A stretch of DNA of 12,583 nt from JBHENW01 sp046261875 (GTDB taxonomy: Bacteria > Acidobacteriota > Thermoanaerobaculia > UBA5066 > Gp7-AA6). The DNA is taken from the NCBI GenBank assembly GCA_046261875.1, contig JBHENW010000224.1:1-12583 (forward strand), written 5' to 3'. The notes below the pieces were generated by a model that was given only the letters and a program-made list of their open reading frames with translations, ran no database searches and had not been told where the DNA came from. Below are positions 1-7,927 of this stretch, piece by piece; position 1 is the stretch's first letter; each line of letters opens with the position of its first letter. Made by a program: the position numbers and the translations under genes.

Positions 1-1418
1 CCATCCCGCCGCGCCCGGAGCGCCTCAAGTACCCGCCCCTGACCTACGATGCCCCCGTCCCCGCCGAATACCGGGTCGAGCTGAAGTCCGGTCCGGTCGC
101 CTACGTCGTCCCGGACGAGGAGCTCCCGCTCGTCAACGTCCTCGTGTACGTCCGCGCGGGGCAGTATCTGGTTCCCGCCGGCAAGGAAGGCCTCGCGGAC
201 CTCGCGGGCTACCTGCTCGCCCGCGGCGGGACCAAGACGAAGACGGCGGAGGAGCTGGAAGAGCGACTCGCGTTCCTCGCGGCCCAGCTCAACTCGAGCG
301 TGGCGGAGACGCAAGGCAGCGTCTCGTTGAACCTCCTGTCCAAGGACCTCGACGAAGGATTCGCCGTCCTCCGCGAGGTGCTCGCCGCGCCGCGGTTCCA
401 GGACGACAAGATCGCGCTGCGCAAGGACCAGATGTTCCAGGACATGAAACAGCGCAACGACGAGTCGGCGGCCATCGAAGCCCGCGAGCGCGGCTTCCTC
501 GCGTTCGGTGACGAGTTCTTCGCCAACCGCTACCCCACGGAGGCGTCGGTGAAGGGCATCTCGAATGCGGACCTGGAAGGCTTCCACAAGCGATGGTTCC
601 ATCCCGAGCAGTTCGTCGTGGCGGTCAGCGGCGATTTCGAGCGGGCGGAGATGGTTGCCCGGCTCGAGAAGCTCTTCGCGGACTGGCCGCACAAAGGGGA
701 GCAAGCGCCGGCCGTCCCCACGGAGGCCGCCTTCGCCAAACCGGGCGTCTACGTCGTGGACAAGGACGTCAACCAGGGCCGCGTGTCCGTCATGCTGCCC
801 GGCATCACCCGGGACGACCCGGACTACTTCCCGGTGCTCGTCATGAACGACATCCTCGGCGGCGGGGGCTTCACCTCGCGCATCACCAACCGGGTCCGCT
901 CCGACGAAGGGCTGGCGTACAGCGCGAGCTCGACCTTTCCCGGCGGCGTGTACTACCCCCTCCCGTTCCGCGCCGGCTTCCAGTCCAAGTCGCGCAGCGT
1001 CGCCTACGCGACCTCCGTCGTCCTGGAGGAGATCCGGAAGATCGCCTCGGACCCGGTCACCGCCGAGGAGCTCAACACCGCCCGGAAGTCTTTCACCGAG
1101 ACCTTCCCGCGGAACTTCGCCACCAAGGCGCAAATCGCGACGACGTTCGCGCAGGACGAGCTGACCGGGCGCTACGCCCGCGACCCGGAATTCTGGAAGA
1201 ACTACCGCAAGCGCATCGAGGCGGTCAGCTCCGCGGACGTGCAGCGCGTGGCGAGGAAGTTCCTCGCGCCGGACAAGCTCGTCATCCTGATCATCGGGAA
1301 GAAGAGCGACATCGTCGCGGGGGACCTGAAGCACGACGTCAAGCTCGAGTCGCTGGCGGGCAACCAGGTCGTGGACGTGCCCCTGAGGGATCCCTTGACG
1401 ATGCAGCCGCTGCGGTAG
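1..1418 (+). CDS. M16-family peptidase-like protein, non-catalytic subunit type (5' end outside window)
   Basis: The reading frame is open from the left edge (first full codon at base 3) to TAG at 1416-1418, so the gene starts upstream. About 471 codons are visible, spanning the N-terminal M16 domain and the M16_C domain. Where active M16 enzymes carry the zinc motif HxxEH, this protein reads DLAGY (bases 201-215), so both zinc histidines and the glutamate are missing. It does keep the R/Y signature of the partner subunit, VRSDEGLAYS (about 894-923), after the glycine run GGGGFTSR. Known biology: bacterial M16B proteases are often heterodimers of an HxxEH subunit and an R/Y subunit that contributes substrate-binding residues. 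I therefore infer that the active subunit lies just upstream, outside the window. It probably acts in the periplasm, but the signal peptide region is not visible. The following gene starts 42 bases downstream on the same strand. Confidence 0.9.
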   Translation, partial: IPPRPERLKYPPLTYDAPVPAEYRVELKSGPVAYVVPDEELPLVNVLVYVRAGQYLVPAGKEGLADLAGYLLARGGTKTKTAEELEERLAFLAAQLNSSVAETQGSVSLNLLSKDLDEGFAVLREVLAAPRFQDDKIALRKDQMFQDMKQRNDESAAIEARERGFLAFGDEFFANRYPTEASVKGISNADLEGFHKRWFHPEQFVVAVSGDFERAEMVARLEKLFADWPHKGEQAPAVPTEAAFAKPGVYVVDKDVNQGRVSVMLPGITRDDPDYFPVLVMNDILGGGGFTSRITNRVRSDEGLAYSASSTFPGGVYYPLPFRAGFQSKSRSVAYATSVVLEEIRKIASDPVTAEELNTARKSFTETFPRNFATKAQIATTFAQDELTGRYARDPEFWKNYRKRIEAVSSADVQRVARKFLAPDKLVILIIGKKSDIVAGDLKHDVKLESLAGNQVVDVPLRDPLTMQPLR

Positions 1419-1460
1419 GAGCCGCCGGCCGTACGCCGTGAGCCCGATGCGGTTGGTGAG

Positions 1461-1661
1461 ATGCTTCCTTTGATCCCGCCGGTTTCGATCTCGCGGATGT
1501 GGCTGCTCGCGATGGTCGCCGTGGCGGCGGTGACGGCGCTCGCCGCGGATCAGCCGCTCTCCTCCTTCGCGGCGGGCTTCGCGGCCGGAGCGGGCATCGT
1601 GTTCGTGCTGGCGTCGGTCATGGGGCGGGAGCGCGACGACGGCACCGGAGGCGCCTCATGA
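1461..1661 (+). CDS. small two-helix membrane protein (hypothetical)
   Basis: This is a 66-residue protein of no family I recognise. It has two hydrophobic stretches, about residues 13-29 (MWLLAMVAVAAVTALAA) and 36-54 (FAAGFAAGAGIVFVLASVM). A polar turn (DQPLSS) separates them and a charged C-terminus (GRERDDGTGG) follows, which predicts an inner-membrane hairpin. The stop TGA (1659-1661) overlaps the ATG of the response regulator (ATGA), and that gene's ribosome site (GGAGG, 1647-1651) lies inside this frame. This is the arrangement expected of a translated, coupled gene. The start ATG at 1461 has only a weak GGTGAG before it; ATG 1497 is an alternative that would keep both helices. Because the linked histidine kinase has no membrane segment, this protein could be its membrane partner, but that is inference. 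It could also be a chance open frame in GC-rich DNA. Confidence 0.55.
   Translation: MLPLIPPVSISRMWLLAMVAVAAVTALAADQPLSSFAAGFAAGAGIVFVLASVMGRERDDGTGGAS
1647..1651 (+). promoter_or_regulatory. Shine-Dalgarno site of the response regulator
   Basis: GGAGG lies six bases before ATG 1658. It fixes that start and rules out the longer in-frame extension of the regulator frame back to 1499. Confidence 0.75.
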
Positions 1662-2344
1662 GGATCCTCGTCGTCGAGGACGAGCAGAAGATCGCGCAAT
1701 TCCTGCGCAAGGGGCTCACCGAGAAGGGCTACACCGTCGAGACGGTCGCCGACGCCGACGCCGCGCTCGGGCTTCTCGAGTCGGAGCCGTTCGATCTCCT
1801 CATCCTGGACCTTCTCTTGCCCGGCAGCCGCGACGGGCTGGAGCTCTGCCGGGAGGTGCGGGCGCGGGGGATCGGCTCGAAGATCCTCATGCTGACCGCC
1901 CGCGACACGGTCGAAAACAAGATCGAGGGGCTCGACGCGGGCGCCGACGACTACCTCGTCAAGCCCTTCTCGTTTCGCGAGCTGCTGGCCCGGCTGCGGG
2001 CGCTCCTGCGCCGGACGGAGAGCGCGCCGCCGGGTCCTTTGATGCTCGGCAGCCTCCGGTACGATCCGGAGTCCCGGGAAGTCGACCGGGGCGGCGAGGT
2101 CGTCCGGCTGACCGCGCGCGAGGGGGCTCTCTTCGAGCTCCTCCTGCGCCGCAAGGGCAACGTCGTGTCGCGCTCGGAGATCCAGGCCCGGATCTGGGAG
2201 GACTCCTTCGACCTTTCGACCAACATCATCGACGTTTACATCAACGCGCTGCGTAAGAAGCTCGATCCCGCCTCGCGGGACCGCATCATCCAGACCGTGC
2301 GGGGAGTCGGGTACCGCGTGCGCGAGCCCCAGGAAGATGCCTGA
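1658..2344 (+). CDS. OmpR/PhoB-family two-component response regulator
   Basis: This is a 228-residue cytoplasmic DNA-binding regulator. The receiver domain (about 1-118) has the acidic pair E7/D8 in VVEDE, phospho-acceptor D51 in LILDLLLPG, the switch threonine T80 in MLTA and lysine K102 in LVKPF. The C-terminal winged helix (about 128-223) shows the usual LTAREGALFELLLRRKGNVVSR start. It also has the recognition-helix region NIIDVYINALRKKLD and ends in the beta-hairpin VRGVGYRV. All residues needed for phosphorylation are present and the length is standard. The gene is coupled on both sides: its ATG overlaps the stop of the small membrane protein, and its TGA overlaps the ATG of the kinase by one base. 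The kinase at 2344 is its presumed partner. The target genes and stimulus cannot be read from the sequence. Confidence 0.97.
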   Translation: MRILVVEDEQKIAQFLRKGLTEKGYTVETVADADAALGLLESEPFDLLILDLLLPGSRDGLELCREVRARGIGSKILMLTARDTVENKIEGLDAGADDYLVKPFSFRELLARLRALLRRTESAPPGPLMLGSLRYDPESREVDRGGEVVRLTAREGALFELLLRRKGNVVSRSEIQARIWEDSFDLSTNIIDVYINALRKKLDPASRDRIIQTVRGVGYRVREPQEDA

Positions 2345-3213
2345 TGGCGTTCTTCCGCAGGCGGGAAAAGGAAACTCCTCCGGCGCCCGACTCGGTCGAG
2401 GTGCTCTCCGAGCGCCTCGCCCAGACCGAGCGGCATCCCTTGAAGCGCATCCCGTTGGCGGACCTTCCGCCGGAAGCCCAGGCCCTCGGCGAACGCATCA
2501 ACACGCGGCTCGACGCCCTCGCCTCCGCGGAGAAGGAGCAGCAGCAGTTCATCGCCGACGTCTCACACGAGCTGCGCACGCCGCTCACGGTCCTGCGCGG
2601 GACCCTCGAGGTGGCGCTGGAGGAGGAACGCCCGCCGGAGGAGTACCGCGAAGCGATCGGCAACGCTCTCCTGGAGATCCGGCACCTCGCCCGCCTCTCG
2701 CAGAACCTCCTCTTCCTCGCGCGGGGACAGAGCGGCCGCGTCACGCTTTCGTTCGCGAACATCGACCTCGGCAAGTTCCTCGCGGACTCGACCCGTGATC
2801 TCGTGCCCGCGGCGGACGATCGGTCCCTGACGCTCCATGTGGAGCTGCCCTCGACACCCGTGCTCGTCTTCGCCGACGCCGACCGCATGCAGCAGGTCCT
2901 CCACAACCTGCTCGAGAACGCGATGCGATACACCCCGTCGGGAGGGGAGATCCGCGTCCGCCTCTCCGCGCGTCCCGGCGAGGCCTGCATCGAGGTGTCG
3001 GACACGGGCGTTGGCATCCCCGCCGCGGACCTGCCTTACGTCTTCGAGAGGTTCTTCCGGAGCGACCGCGCGCGCCGCGCCTACTCCGGAGGGTCCGGAC
3101 TCGGGCTCTCGATCGTGCGGTGGATCGTCGAGGCCCACAAGGGGACCGTGGAGGTCCGGAGCGTCGTCGACCGGGGCACGACGTTCACGGTCCGGCTCCC
3201 GCTGCTTAGCTAG
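2344..3213 (+). CDS. sensor histidine kinase lacking membrane segments
   Basis: This 289-residue kinase should phosphorylate the preceding regulator. H75 sits in the H-box FIADVSHELRTPLT. The ATPase domain has the N-box NLLENAMRYTP (188-198), G1 box DTGVGIP (220-226), F-box YVFERFFRSD and G2 box GSGLGLSI (250-257), so it appears fully active. Residues about 30-70 (PLKRIPLADLPPEAQALGE onward) resemble the linker that follows HAMP in membrane kinases of the heavy-metal/QseC kind. The two transmembrane helices and periplasmic sensor that normally precede it are absent, and the N-terminus is MAFFRRREKE, basic and soluble. The ATG overlaps the regulator stop (TGATG) and is preceded by AGGAAG at 2331-2336. 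Family kinases with sensors are usually 400 residues or more. It either senses a cytoplasmic cue or relies on a separate membrane partner, possibly the 66-residue protein at 1461. Confidence 0.95.
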   Translation: MAFFRRREKETPPAPDSVEVLSERLAQTERHPLKRIPLADLPPEAQALGERINTRLDALASAEKEQQQFIADVSHELRTPLTVLRGTLEVALEEERPPEEYREAIGNALLEIRHLARLSQNLLFLARGQSGRVTLSFANIDLGKFLADSTRDLVPAADDRSLTLHVELPSTPVLVFADADRMQQVLHNLLENAMRYTPSGGEIRVRLSARPGEACIEVSDTGVGIPAADLPYVFERFFRSDRARRAYSGGSGLGLSIVRWIVEAHKGTVEVRSVVDRGTTFTVRLPLLS

Positions 3214-3339
3214 CGTCGCCTTCGCTCGCTCGGGATCCGCCTGCTGCGGCACCGCCGAGCGGCTCCGCCCGGAGGGGCTCGACCCCGCGCCTGATCCCTT
3301 GCGAGGCCCCGGAAGTTTCGGCGCGCCCGGCCTGTTGGG

Positions 3340-3354
3340 TAGAGTTTCCCGGCC
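3340..3354 (+). promoter_or_regulatory. -10-like element of the thiolase, near-leaderless
   Basis: TAGAGT (3340-3345) is followed by nine bases and then ATG 3355, with no Shine-Dalgarno sequence. Transcription starting six to seven bases after the hexamer would begin within about three bases of the ATG. No good TTGACA-like -35 is visible. The same arrangement recurs at four other genes in the window. The rest of the 141-base gap from 3214 holds only a weak GC-rich hairpin. Confidence 0.5.
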
Positions 3355-4536
<1,182 letters not shown>

Positions 4537-4553
4537 GCGCCGTCGCGTCCGGC

Positions 4554-4565
4554 TACAATCCGTCG
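4554..4565 (+). promoter_or_regulatory. internal -10-like element, leaderless start of the glutamine amidotransferase-like gene
   Basis: TACAAT (4554-4559) matches five of six bases of the TATAAT consensus. Exactly six bases separate it from GTG 4566, which would place the transcript start on the start codon. It lies just after the thiolase stop, so the downstream genes could be transcribed without the thiolase. Confidence 0.55.
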
Positions 4566-5273
4566 GTGCGCATCGCCCTCACCCTCGACCGCGACGCGGT
4601 GGGCCGCGAGGCCAACGACTACGTTCGGGCGCTGCTGCGCGCGGGCCTGCGCCCGGATGAAATCGTCATCCTTGCCCCGGGCGAAACCGGCGATGGGGAT
4701 TTCGACGGCGTCGTGCTCGGTGGCGGGGGCGACGTGGACCCCGCGCGCTACGGTCAGGCAGCGCGTCCGGACGCGAACCTCGAGCTGGACGCGGAGCGGG
4801 ACGCGACGGACTTCGCCATCTTCGAGCGGGCCTGGAAGGACCGGACGCCCGTCCTGGGCATCTGCCGGGGGCTGCAGGTCGTCAACGTCGCGCTCGGCGG
4901 CACCCTCTTGCAGGACATTGCGTCCGATCGCCCCTCCGAGGTCCGCCACGAGGCGGCGCCGGGCTCGGAGAAGAGCCGCCGCGACCATTCCGTCCGGATC
5001 GCGCCGGGCTCCCGGCTCGGGGCCATCGCAGGCGCCCGCGAGCTGCCGGTCAACAGCCGCCACCACCAGGCGATCGACGCTTCCGCCGGCGCGCTCGCCG
5101 TGACGGCGACGTCCCCGGACGGGCTGGTCGAAGCGATCGAGGGGCGCGACGGCCGCTGGGTCCTCGCCGTGCAGTGGCATCCGGAAAATCTGATCGGCGA
5201 CGGCGCGTCGGAGCGCCTGTTCGCGGAGTTCGTGGACGCCGCCCGCGAGCGGGCGCGCCAGCGGCCGACCTGA
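4566..5273 (+). CDS. class I glutamine amidotransferase-like hydrolase (peptidase C26, PuuD-like)
   Basis: This family hydrolyses gamma-glutamyl amides such as gamma-glutamyl-GABA through a Cys-His-Glu triad. Counting from GTG 4566 the triad is C100 in LGICRGLQ, H205 and E207 in VQWHPEN. The family motif GGGGDVDPARYG and the VNSRHHQAI segment are also present. At about 235 residues it is close to the usual 240-260. Two starts are possible. ATG 4533 overlaps the thiolase stop (ATGA) and adds 11 residues (MSAVASGYNPS). GTG 4566 sits six bases after TACAAT and gives an N-terminus, VRIALTLDRD, that matches where relatives begin, so I prefer GTG. The neighbours do not include other putrescine-degradation genes, so the true substrate is open; other gamma-glutamyl compounds or peptidoglycan-derived amides are possible. 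Confidence 0.92.
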   Translation: MRIALTLDRDAVGREANDYVRALLRAGLRPDEIVILAPGETGDGDFDGVVLGGGGDVDPARYGQAARPDANLELDAERDATDFAIFERAWKDRTPVLGICRGLQVVNVALGGTLLQDIASDRPSEVRHEAAPGSEKSRRDHSVRIAPGSRLGAIAGARELPVNSRHHQAIDASAGALAVTATSPDGLVEAIEGRDGRWVLAVQWHPENLIGDGASERLFAEFVDAARERARQRPT

Positions 5274-5330
5274 CGGCAGAATTTTCGCGGGGACGCGCGT
5301 CCGGAAGCGGCGGGCGCCTCCGACAACTCG

Positions 5331-5336
5331 AAGGAG
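5331..5336 (+). promoter_or_regulatory. Shine-Dalgarno site of the MBL-fold hydrolase
   Basis: AAGGAG eight bases before ATG 5345 is a clear ribosome site. It sets the start at the signal peptide rather than at the longer upstream extension of the same frame (to 5174). Confidence 0.8.
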
Positions 5337-5344
5337 CAAGATCG

Positions 5345-6274
5345 ATGAGAATCCGATTCGAAGTCTCGTGTTGCGTCCTGCTGCTTTCCGTCGTCGCCGC
5401 CGCGCAGGAAGGCCCGCCGGTCCAGAAGATCGCGGAAGGCGTCTGGGCGTCACCGACGGAGAAGGGCTCGAACGTCGGCTGGTTTCTGCTCGGCGAGGAA
5501 GTGATGGTCGTGGACGCGGGCCGCGACGCGGCGGCGGCGAAGCAGATCATGAAAGACGTGGCGGCGACTGCCGGAAAGCCCGTGCGGTGGGTCGTGCTGA
5601 CCCACGCCCACGGCGATCACGCGGGAGGCGCCCGCGCGTTCGCCGACGCGGGCGCGCAGATCATCACCCAGGAGAACGCGGCGCCCGGCGTCCTCTACGT
5701 GCTCAATCCCGCGGCGGCGTCCGGCGGCTCGGCCGCTCCGAAAACGGGCGTCGTCGCCGTAGCGGACCGTCTCATGTTCGTCGGGGGAGCGCGGCGCGCG
5801 GAGATCTACTGGCTCGGCGCGGGCCACACCCGCGGCGACCTGATCGTCCTGTTGCCGCAGGAGAAGGTCCTCTTCTCCGGCGACCTGGCCGCCAACCGGA
5901 TCCTTCCGTACCTGCGCTCGCAGGACGTCGACCCGAAGGGCTGGGAGCAGCTCCTGCCGCGGCTGGCCGCCGCGCCCGCCGAGAAGATGGTGCCCGGACA
6001 CGGCGAGATCGGGCCCCGGGCGGGGATCGGCGACACCCTGGCGTACCTGCGGCGGGTCAACGCGCTGGCGACGCAGATGATCCAGACGCGGGTGCCCGAC
6101 GAGTTCGTGCACATCGAGCTGCGCAAGCCCGAGAACCGCATCGAGAACGTCCCCTTCACCGACGACCACGTCGCCAACGTGAAGGCGGTGATCAAGCACG
6201 AGACGGAGCGGCTGAAGAAGACCACCCCCGCCGTGACCCCGTCTCCCGTTCCGACCGCCCGGCCGAAAGGCTGA
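5345..6274 (+). CDS. exported metallo-beta-lactamase-fold hydrolase
   Basis: This is a 309-residue protein with an N-terminal signal peptide (hydrophobic CCVLLLSVVAAA, likely cut near residues 20-21 before QEGPP), so it is probably periplasmic. The MBL fold has all the metal ligands of a two-zinc enzyme: H87, H89, D91 and H92 in LTHAHGDHAGG, H161 in GHTRGD, D180 in LFSGD and H219 in VPGHG. The layout resembles the SoxH / quinoprotein-relay type of zinc hydrolase and, more remotely, subclass B lactamases. I cannot name the substrate. After the fold, residues about 230-290 form a charged helical region, and the tail is Pro/Thr-rich (TPAVTPSPVPTARPKG). The gene has its own ribosome site and follows the amidotransferase-like gene by 71 bases. 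Its stop (TGATG) overlaps a 14-codon frame that leads into the next gene. Confidence 0.92.
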   Translation: MRIRFEVSCCVLLLSVVAAAQEGPPVQKIAEGVWASPTEKGSNVGWFLLGEEVMVVDAGRDAAAAKQIMKDVAATAGKPVRWVVLTHAHGDHAGGARAFADAGAQIITQENAAPGVLYVLNPAAASGGSAAPKTGVVAVADRLMFVGGARRAEIYWLGAGHTRGDLIVLLPQEKVLFSGDLAANRILPYLRSQDVDPKGWEQLLPRLAAAPAEKMVPGHGEIGPRAGIGDTLAYLRRVNALATQMIQTRVPDEFVHIELRKPENRIENVPFTDDHVANVKAVIKHETERLKKTTPAVTPSPVPTARPKG

Positions 6275-6314
6275 TGGCGAAAGAGCGCCCCGCGGGGGGG
6301 TCGGGGATGGCGGC

Positions 6315-7064
6315 GTGAGCGCCGCGCCGCGGATCGACGTCGCCCGCGCGTCGGCGGGGATCGCCGAGCTGCGCATCCGCATCCCTCCCGTCAACGTGCT
6401 CTCGGGCGCCGATCTGCGCGAGATCACCCGGTGCGTGACCGGCGCGGGAGAGCGGGTCCTCGTCCTCTCGGGTCTGCCGAGGGCGTTTTCGGCCGGCGTG
6501 GAGGTCGCCGAGCACGTCCCCGAGCCGGAGCCGATCGAGGCGATGCTCGCCGCGATGCGGGCCGCTCTCACGGCGCTTCTCCAAACCCCCGCCGTGACCG
6601 TCGCCTCCGTCTCCGGGGCCTGCCTCGGGGGCGGCGCCGAGATCGCTGCCGGCTGCGACTTCGTGCTCGTCTCGGAGGAAGCCCGGATCGGGTTTCCCGA
6701 GATCGAGCTCGCCTGTTTTCCCCCGGGCGCCGTCGCGCTCCTCTCCGAGCGGATCGGACCGGCCCGCGCGACCGACTGGATCCTGAGCGGAAAGGCCGTC
6801 TCGGGCCGGGAAGCCGCGGCTGCGGGGTTCGCTTCGCGCGCCGTGCCGGCCGCGCGCCTGGCGGAGGAGACGCGCCGTCTCGCCCGCTCGCTCGCCCGCC
6901 GCAGCGAGGCGGCACTCTCCGCGGTCGTTCCGCTCCTGCGGCGAGGGCGGCTCCATGCCCTCGAGGAAATTCTGCCGCGCGCGGAGGAAGCCTACCGGGG
7001 CCTGGCGGGGGACGCGGATCTCGCGAGGGCGGTCCGCGATTTCCCGAATCGCCGGCAGCCCTGA
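6315..7064 (+). CDS. enoyl-CoA hydratase/isomerase, dienoyl-CoA hydratase-like
   Basis: This 249-residue crotonase-fold enzyme hydrates or isomerises an unsaturated acyl-CoA. Oxyanion-hole segments are RAFSAGVEVAEH (56-67) and SGACLGGGAEIA (100-111). The two catalytic acids that correspond to Glu144 and Glu164 of mammalian crotonase are both present, as E109 and E129 (GFPEIELACFPPG). The combination FSAGVxVAEHxPE, GACLGGG and a CFPP motif resembles the branch often annotated as cyclohexa-1,5-dienecarbonyl-CoA hydratase, as well as generic family members. No other aromatic-degradation genes are in view, so plain enoyl-CoA hydratase remains possible. The start is GTG 6315, overlapping a TGA (GTGA); no strong ribosome site is present. 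The next gene follows after only five bases, so the two are probably co-transcribed. Confidence 0.9.
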   Translation: MSAAPRIDVARASAGIAELRIRIPPVNVLSGADLREITRCVTGAGERVLVLSGLPRAFSAGVEVAEHVPEPEPIEAMLAAMRAALTALLQTPAVTVASVSGACLGGGAEIAAGCDFVLVSEEARIGFPEIELACFPPGAVALLSERIGPARATDWILSGKAVSGREAAAAGFASRAVPAARLAEETRRLARSLARRSEAALSAVVPLLRRGRLHALEEILPRAEEAYRGLAGDADLARAVRDFPNRRQP

Positions 7065-7069
7065 CGCGC

Positions 7070-7927
7070 GTGATCCTCTACGTCAACGGCCGATTCCTTC
7101 CGCGGGACGAGGCGGCCATCTCGCCGGAGGACCGCGGCTTCCTCTTCGCGGACGCCGTCTATGAAGTCGTCCGCTTCTACCGCGGGCGCCCCTACCGCTT
7201 CGCAGAGCACATGGAGCGCATGCGCGACGGGCTCGCCGCCGTCCGCATCGCGGCGGACACTTCGGGGTTCTCGGATGTCGCCGCGCGGCTGCTCGCCGAA
7301 AACGGGCTGGCCGAAGCGGACGCGCTCGTCTATCTGCAGGTCTCCCGCGGCGCGGCCCCGCGCGCGCATCCCTTTCCGGCGCCGGGCACCCCGGCGACCG
7401 TTTTCGCCTTCGCCCGCGCGACGGATCCGCCGCCGCCGCCCGGCGGCGGGACGGCCATCCTGCTGCCCGACGAGCGCTGGGGGCGGTGCGACATCAAGAG
7501 CGTGATGCTTCTGCCCAACATCCTCGCCTCGCAGAAGGCCCGCGATGCCGGAGCGACCGACGCGATTTTCGTCCGCGACGGGCTGGCGATCGAGACGACG
7601 AGAGCCAACCTCTTCCTCGCGCGCGATGGCGCGGTCCGGACGGCGCCCAGGGGACCGCACATCCTTCCGGGCGTGACGCGTGGAGCGACGCTCGCCGCCG
7701 CCGCGCGAGCCGGGATGGCCGTCGAAGAGCGCGCCTTCACGGTCGAGGAGATGTTCGCCGCGGACGAGCTCTTCCTCGCTTCGACGACGATGTGGACCTA
7801 TGCGATCGTCGCCGTGGACGGCCGGCCGATCGGATCCGGCAAGCCCGGCCCGGTGGCCGCCCGGCTGCGCGAGATGCTCTACGCCGAGTTCGTGGAAGAA
7901 CCGGCCGGCCCTGCAGCCCGCGGATAG
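7070..7927 (+). CDS. dat: D-amino-acid transaminase (fold-type IV PLP enzyme)
   Basis: This 285-residue enzyme interconverts D-alanine and D-glutamate with their keto acids, supplying D-amino acids for peptidoglycan. Key residues fall at almost the same positions as in the Bacillus enzyme: Y31 in DAVYEVV, R98 and H100 in APRAH (carboxylate trap), PLP lysine K143 in RCDIKSVMLLPN and E175 in IETTRANLF. The motif YLQVSRG before APRAH and LFLASTT near the C-terminus are also diagnostic of this branch over the branched-chain or aminodeoxychorismate-lyase branches. The start GTG 7070 gives a family-like VILYVNGRF. An inter-domain segment DPPPPPGGGT (119-128) is unusually Pro/Gly-rich and is encoded by a strong inverted repeat. 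The 3' end overlaps queF tail to tail by 49 bases. Confidence 0.95.
   Translation: MILYVNGRFLPRDEAAISPEDRGFLFADAVYEVVRFYRGRPYRFAEHMERMRDGLAAVRIAADTSGFSDVAARLLAENGLAEADALVYLQVSRGAAPRAHPFPAPGTPATVFAFARATDPPPPPGGGTAILLPDERWGRCDIKSVMLLPNILASQKARDAGATDAIFVRDGLAIETTRANLFLARDGAVRTAPRGPHILPGVTRGATLAAAARAGMAVEERAFTVEEMFAADELFLASTTMWTYAIVAVDGRPIGSGKPGPVAARLREMLYAEFVEEPAGPAARG

Noticed and set aside
3257..3280. Hairpin GAGC..CTCC / GGAG..GCTC after the kinase as a terminator
   Set aside because: It has two short 4-base-pair stems split by a G-G internal loop and no T-tract. It is too weak to call in this base composition.
5291..5302. Perfect 12-base palindrome GGACGCGCGTCC upstream of the MBL-fold gene
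   Set aside because: A short GC palindrome is likely by chance here and no second copy is seen nearby. It is kept only as a remark.
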